Part shown: positions 6,681-10,397 of the stretch, in pieces | Layout of the letters: each line of letters starts with the position of its first letter | Numbering within the stretch: position 1 is the first letter of the stretch | Assembly: GCA_005879095.1 (NCBI GenBank) | Contig: VBLM01000189.1 | Location: 1-10,397 of the forward strand | Direction of reading: 5' to 3' | Origin: Deltaproteobacteria bacterium | GTDB lineage: Bacteria > Myxococcota > Myxococcia > Myxococcales > 40CM-4-68-19 | DNA: 10,397 bases | Notes under the pieces: generated by a model | What the model was told of the DNA's origin: nothing | The model's database searches: none | The model's input: only the letters and a program-made list of their open reading frames with translations | Made by a program: the position numbers and the translations under genes

Positions 6681-7858
6681 TTCGCGGCCGCCCTGCCCGC
6701 CGCTTCGCCGGACGAAATGGCGTCGAGGCCTGCGACGCGGCCGGCCGCAAAGAGCCAAGGCACCGCGGTTCGGCCGTCCGCGTCGACCTGCACCGCGAAG
6801 CCGTGCAGCCGTCCGACCCAGTGCGCGTGCGCGCCGACTGAAGACGCCAGCTCGTGCAGTGGCGCGGGCGGGAGCGCGATCGCCACGGCGTCACATCTGA
6901 TCCGTTCGCCGAGCGATGTGTCCAAAGCGCGCACCGGATTCCCAAGTGCGCGTACCGGCTGCACTTTCTGTATGTCGAGGACGCGCTCGATCACGTACCC
7001 TCGCCGCTCGAGCGCCGACGAACAGTCGATCAACTCCTCTCCGTCCCCGACGACGACGAGCCTTTCGCCGACGCGCAGCGGGAGCCCGAGCAGGCCGCGT
7101 GCAGCGTAGACGCCCGGCCGATCGCAACCGGGAAACGGCAGCGGCTGCGAGGCGCCACCGGTCGCCACCACGACGCGTTCGGCGACGATGCCGAGCAACC
7201 GGGACCCCGTTCGCACGGCGAGCAGCGCATTGCCCGGCAGCGGAGTATCGTTGGTATACAAACCGACACACTCCGCCCCCAACATCAGCTCAGAAGCGAA
7301 CGCGGGATCGGCTGCGGCCGATTCCTTTTCGAGCACCAGGGCGTTGCCCGCCGCCCGCGCCGCCGCCAGTCCCGCGGGACCCGCGCCGATCACCACCAGC
7401 CGCGCGGTCCTCAACTCTGCCGGAATCGGCCCCTGCGCCTGCGACGGCAGCTCGCCGAGTCCCGCCAGCCGCCGCGCGATCTCCATCGCTACCCGGCCGA
7501 GCACGCGAGAGCCGGTCAGCAGATGATGGTGATCGAGTCCGTCAGCGAAGACGAAATCGGCCGCGCGAAAGAGGTCCTTGTCGACCCCGAGCGGTCCGTT
7601 CTGCCGCTCGCAGATCATCCCTTCTTCCGCGCGCACCTTGCACGCGAGCCGAGAGGGCACGCCGTCCACCCGCATCAGGCACTGCCCGCACGTCCCCTGC
7701 AGGCAGAACGGCCCGCGCGGCCGGTGATACTTGATCGACCGCGTGAAGGTCGTGATGCGGGCGCGCAACAGCGCTGCGGCGATGGTGTCGCCCGGCCGCG
7801 CGTCGATCGCCTCGCCGTCGAGCGAAATGCGGATCGTGTCGTGATCTTCCCGATCCAA
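6677..7858 (-). CDS. [2Fe-2S] ferredoxin-domain/FAD-NAD(P) oxidoreductase subunit (HcnA/HcnB-like)
   Basis: With a TTG start at 7858 this is 393 aa. Residues ~8-95 form a Fer2_4-type ferredoxin domain with cysteines 52, 57, 60 and 73 (C-x4-C-x2-C-x12-C; FCLQGTCGQC). A pyridine nucleotide-disulfide oxidoreductase fold follows, with FAD motif LVVIGAGPAGLAA at 154-166 and an ATGG segment. The second, NAD-type motif is weak (VVGDGEEL instead of GxGxxG). An FAD-binding end (FAAGRVAGLDAISSGEAAGRAAA) completes the fold. The composition equals HcnA plus HcnB without the BFD tail, which here sits on the downstream gene. Heteromeric proline, hydroxyproline, octopine and sarcosine oxidases use similar subunits. 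The frame has no ATG or GTG near the domain start and no Shine-Dalgarno; TTG gives a natural N-terminus but is a guess. The TGA stop overlaps the next ATG (ATGA). It is divergent from P5C dehydrogenase, pointing to proline catabolism. Confidence 0.82.
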
Positions 7859-7918
7859 GGCGGGAGGTGATGTATCACGCCGCAGACGCGTTATGCTCCG
7901 CGGCCGTCCGGAGGCGCC
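7859..7918. promoter_or_regulatory. 60-bp divergent promoter region with a GTGAT-N2-ATCAC dyad
   Basis: Between the dehydrogenase subunit start (7858, -) and the P5C dehydrogenase ATG (7919, +) lie a perfect 5-bp-arm dyad GTGATGTATCAC (7867-7878), a TATGCT -10-like hexamer (7892-7897) reading toward P5C dehydrogenase, and GATACA (7871-7876 on the minus strand) reading the other way and overlapping the dyad. A regulator bound there could control both directions. No -35 elements are convincing, so individual promoter calls are weak. Confidence 0.4.
7910..7914 (+). promoter_or_regulatory. Shine-Dalgarno of P5C dehydrogenase
   Basis: GGAGG ends 4 nt before the ATG at 7919 and supports that start. 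Confidence 0.7.
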
Positions 7919-9556
7919 ATGATCGAAGCCAACGTCCGAATCCCGACTCCCGTCAACGAGCCCGTCTTCGCCTACGCGCCGGGCAGCCCCGAACGCGCCC
8001 AGCTCAAGGAAGCGCTCAAGCGCATGGCGGGCGAGCGCATCGAGATTCCGCTGGTGATCGGCGGCAAGGAGATCCGCGCCGGTCGCACCCATGAGGTGCG
8101 CATGCCGCACCGGCAGCAGCACGTGCTGGCCACGGCGCACGAAGCCGACGCGACGCACGTCGAGCAGGCCATCGCCGCCGCGCAGGCTGCGCGCGCACAG
8201 TGGGCCGCGACGCCGTTCCACCAGCGCGCCGCCATCTTCCTCAAGGCGGCCGAGCTGCTGGCGACGAAATACCGCCCGCTGATCAACGCCGCGACCATGC
8301 TGGGCCAGAGCAAGACCGCGCACCAGGCGGAGATCGACGCGGCCTGCGAGTCGATCGACTTCCTCCGCTTCAACGTCCAGTTCGCGCACGACCTCCATTC
8401 GCAGCAGCCGCTGAGCGGGCCCGGCATGTGGAACATGACCGATTACCGCCCGCTCGACGGATTCGTCTTCGCGGTCTCTCCGTTCAACTTCACCTCGATC
8501 GGGGTGAACCTGCCGACCGCGCCGGCGATCATGGGCAACACGGTCGTGCTCAAGCCGGCCTCGACCGCGATCTACAGCGCGTGGACGTTCATGCAGGCGC
8601 TGCGCGAAGCCGGACTGCCCGCCGGCGTGATCAACTTCATCCCCGGCAAGGGCAGCGAAGTCGGCCGGGTCGCGCTGGCGAGCCCGCACCTGGGCGGCAT
8701 CCACTTCACCGGCTCGACCGGAACCTTCAACGGGATGTGGAAGACCGTCGCCGAGAACATGAGCCGATACCGCCAGTACCCTCGGCTGGTCGGCGAGACG
8801 GGTGGAAAGGATTTCATCTTCGCGCACGCCTCGGCCATCGATGACCTCGACGCGCTCGCCACCGCTATCGTCCGCGGCGGCTTCGAATACCAGGGACAGA
8901 AGTGCTCGGCCTGCTCGCGGGTCTACGTGCCCGAGAGCGTCTGGACGCGCCTCAAGCCTCGATTGCAGGAATTGATCGCCGAGCTTCGCGTCGGCGACGT
9001 GACCGACTTCCGCAACTTCATGGGCGCGGTGATCGACGAGGCTTCGTTCAAGAATGTTTCGTCGTACATCGATCTCGCCAAACAGGGCGGCGAGGCAAAC
9101 ATCGTGGCCGGAGGCGAGACCGACCGGCGCGAGGGCTGGTTCGTGAAACCGACGCTCGTCCAGCTCACCAACCCGCGCCACCGGATCATGGTCGAGGAAA
9201 TCTTCGCGCCGCTGGTCGGCGTGCACGTCTATCCGGACGGGAGATACCTGGAGACGCTGCGCGAGTGCGACCAGTCGGCGGCGTACGCGCTGACCGGCGC
9301 GATCTTCGCGCGCGACCGCAAGGCGATCGCGACCGCCGCTCAAGAGCTGCGCTTCGCGGCCGGCAACTTCTACATCAACGACAAGCCGACCGGCGCGGTG
9401 GTCGGCCAGCAGCCCTTCGGCGGCTCGCGCGCATCGGGCACCAACGACAAGGCCGGCTCCGCGTTGAACCTGGTGCGCTGGGTTTCGGCGCGCACCATCA
9501 AGGAGAACTTCGCGCCACCGACGAAGGTGCCGTACCCCTATATGGGCGCTGAGTAG
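7919..9556 (+). CDS. pruA: L-glutamate-gamma-semialdehyde (1-pyrroline-5-carboxylate) dehydrogenase, ALDH4A1-like
   Basis: This 545-aa protein oxidises glutamate-gamma-semialdehyde (the open form of P5C) to glutamate with NAD+, the second step of proline breakdown. It aligns by eye along its whole length with the ALDH4A1 group: NEPVFAYAPGSPER near 13-26, AEIDAACESIDFLRFN at 137-152, SPFNFTSIG at 187-195 with the oxyanion Asn190, Lys212 in LKPAS, catalytic Glu293 (GETGGK) and catalytic nucleophile Cys329 (GQKCSACSR). EEIFAP at 426-431 and the C-terminal NFYINDKPTGAVVGQQPFGGSRASGTNDK at 483-511 complete the fold. No key residue is missing. It is a single-function enzyme, not a PutA fusion, so proline oxidation must come from another protein; the divergent flavo-iron-sulfur pair is the natural candidate. 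ALDH4A1 also accepts 3-hydroxy-P5C, so hydroxyproline cannot be excluded as the substrate source. The stop directly abuts that of the convergent gene at 9557. Confidence 0.95.
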   Translation: MIEANVRIPTPVNEPVFAYAPGSPERAQLKEALKRMAGERIEIPLVIGGKEIRAGRTHEVRMPHRQQHVLATAHEADATHVEQAIAAAQAARAQWAATPFHQRAAIFLKAAELLATKYRPLINAATMLGQSKTAHQAEIDAACESIDFLRFNVQFAHDLHSQQPLSGPGMWNMTDYRPLDGFVFAVSPFNFTSIGVNLPTAPAIMGNTVVLKPASTAIYSAWTFMQALREAGLPAGVINFIPGKGSEVGRVALASPHLGGIHFTGSTGTFNGMWKTVAENMSRYRQYPRLVGETGGKDFIFAHASAIDDLDALATAIVRGGFEYQGQKCSACSRVYVPESVWTRLKPRLQELIAELRVGDVTDFRNFMGAVIDEASFKNVSSYIDLAKQGGEANIVAGGETDRREGWFVKPTLVQLTNPRHRIMVEEIFAPLVGVHVYPDGRYLETLRECDQSAAYALTGAIFARDRKAIATAAQELRFAAGNFYINDKPTGAVVGQQPFGGSRASGTNDKAGSALNLVRWVSARTIKENFAPPTKVPYPYMGAE

Positions 9557-10397
9557 TCAGAAAAGGAGCGAAACTCCGGCGGTCAGGCACACGGCTTCGT
9601 CGCCGCCGGAGAAGAGCCCGGCCGAAGACGACTGGTTCGCGACCAGCAATTGCGCGTGCACGGCTAACGGGCCGTAGACGAGATAGTCCGCCGCGCCGAG
9701 GACCGCCCAGCCGGTGTCATTGCTGCCGAGCTTCGCCGCGCCGGCGCCGAGCGCGAGCGAGAACGCCGGTATGATCCGCGCGCGGGCGAGCGCGCCGCCG
9801 GCGAACACGTTCACCCAGGTGCCGGCGGCCACGGCTGCGTATTCGCCGAAAACTGCGAGCGAGAAGACGCTGCCCAGGTGGATGCCGGCGTCAGCGCCAA
9901 AACCGTACGAAAACGCGCCGGTCACCGCGCTGCCGCCGCCCGTCACCGGGACGGTGACGCCGCCCACGCCGCTGACGTTGCCGTAGCCGCCGGCCGCGTG
10001 GGCGGAGAAGGCGAAGCCCCGCACCGTAGCCTCCTCCGCCGCTGCGCGCGGCTGCTGCACAGAGCGCAGCGGCTCGAGCAGATTCGAGACCGCCGCGCCG
10101 AGGTTGCGGTCGAGATTGTCGGCGGTCGCGCCCGACGCCACCGCACCCGAGAGCAGCTCGCCCGAACGCGTGTCGTGCAGCTTCATATTCAATTTATACT
10201 GCGTGCCAAACCTGAGCAGCTCCCCGCTGACGACGAGGTCGGCGCCGATGCGCCGGCCAGTGTCGACCTCGCACTCGCCCTCGCAGTTCGCCAGGTCCTT
10301 GCCGCTCGCCTGCAACAGGACGAGCATGTTCTCGCGCGTGATCACTCTGGCGTCCGGCAGCGATCGCTTCACCGCCGACCGCACCTGGTCGCTCAGG
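9557..10397 (-). CDS. Envelope protein with CsgG/FlgO-like N-terminal domain and beta-barrel-like C-terminus (5' end outside window)
   Basis: The frame stays open to the right edge (L-S-D-Q precede the GTG at 10384), so the true start is off-window; at least 279 residues are visible. The N-terminal part (RVITRENMLVLLQASG, C-E-G-E-C, then GADLVVSGELLRFG and LNMKLHDTRSGELLS) resembles the nucleotide-binding-like fold of CsgG/FlgO/TolB-N proteins that I associate with Myxococcota. After an Ala-rich helix (~88-120) the rest is Gly/Ala-rich with alternating hydrophobic strands (FAFSAHAAGGYGN, FSYGFGADAGIHLG, FSLAVFGEYAAVAAG, ALARARIIPAFSLALGAG) and ends in ...GVSLLF, a terminal Phe typical of BAM-assembled outer-membrane barrels. 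A surface or periplasm-to-outer-membrane role is inferred. The two cysteines C-x3-C could pair as a disulfide. The stop abuts that of P5C dehydrogenase without a gap and no terminator is seen between them. Confidence 0.7.
   Translation of the reverse strand, partial: LSDQVRSAVKRSLPDARVITRENMLVLLQASGKDLANCEGECEVDTGRRIGADLVVSGELLRFGTQYKLNMKLHDTRSGELLSGAVASGATADNLDRNLGAAVSNLLEPLRSVQQPRAAAEEATVRGFAFSAHAAGGYGNVSGVGGVTVPVTGGGSAVTGAFSYGFGADAGIHLGSVFSLAVFGEYAAVAAGTWVNVFAGGALARARIIPAFSLALGAGAAKLGSNDTGWAVLGAADYLVYGPLAVHAQLLVANQSSSAGLFSGGDEAVCLTAGVSLLF

Noticed and set aside
7874..9556. PutA-type bifunctional proline utilisation protein
   Set aside because: The plus-strand gene is only the ALDH part, starts with its own Shine-Dalgarno and has no PRODH barrel upstream.

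Overview
This is a GC-rich, gene-dense bacterial window with no RNA genes, insertion sequences, CRISPR arrays or integrases that I can see. The partial gene at the right edge has an N-terminal domain (C-x3-C in a CEGEC context, followed by a GADLVVSGE-type strand) that I associate with Myxococcota (former Deltaproteobacteria), and the P5C dehydrogenase is of the long ALDH4A1-like type. A myxobacterial or related, probably metagenome-derived, genome is my best guess. It rests on recall and not on a search.

Layout, left to right. (a) 1-867 (+) is the 3' part of a WD40-like beta-propeller gene. It converges on, and overlaps by 20 nt, a SUKH (SMI1/KNR4) protein at 848-1228 (-). (b) The 150-bp divergent spacer 1229-1378 carries two near-identical dyads, GTGAAC-N3-GTTCAC, whose centres are 32 bp apart. 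It leads to a 125-aa protein made of two ClpX-type C4 zinc-binding domains without any AAA+ domain (1379-1756, +). (c) proC, pyrroline-5-carboxylate reductase (1782-2609, -), is divergent from an unrecognised, probably exported protein (2654-3412, +). (d) A minus-strand run follows, listed here in transcription order: 7858-6677, a [2Fe-2S] ferredoxin-domain/FAD oxidoreductase; 6680-5258, a BFD-domain/DAO-family oxidoreductase with a broken frame; 5242-4900, a DUF1761 membrane protein with a broken frame; 4844-4407, a short NfeD-like protein; and 4407-3409, an SPFH/band-7 protein. (e) Divergent from this run is an intact ALDH4A1-like L-glutamate-gamma-semialdehyde (P5C) dehydrogenase (7919-9556, +). 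(f) 9557-10397 (-) is a partial gene for a protein with a CsgG/FlgO-like N-terminal domain and a C-terminal part that looks like an outer-membrane beta-barrel.

The metabolic theme is proline. The two-gene flavo-iron-sulfur dehydrogenase resembles the HcnABC / heteromeric proline or hydroxyproline dehydrogenase group, and it shares a 60-bp divergent promoter region with P5C dehydrogenase. The likely pathway is proline (or hydroxyproline) to P5C to glutamate, with proC for the reverse biosynthetic step a few kb away. The NfeD/SPFH pair is a membrane-microdomain module with tight translational coupling.

The points most worth a second look are the stand-alone tandem ClpX zinc-binding domain protein with its paired operator-like dyads; the swapped domain order of the dehydrogenase pair (the BFD domain sits on the DAO subunit); two frame breaks of the same phase in neighbouring genes; and a recurring -10-like hexamer 8-9 nt before the ATG of four operon-leading genes that lack a good Shine-Dalgarno sequence, which suggests leaderless transcripts.
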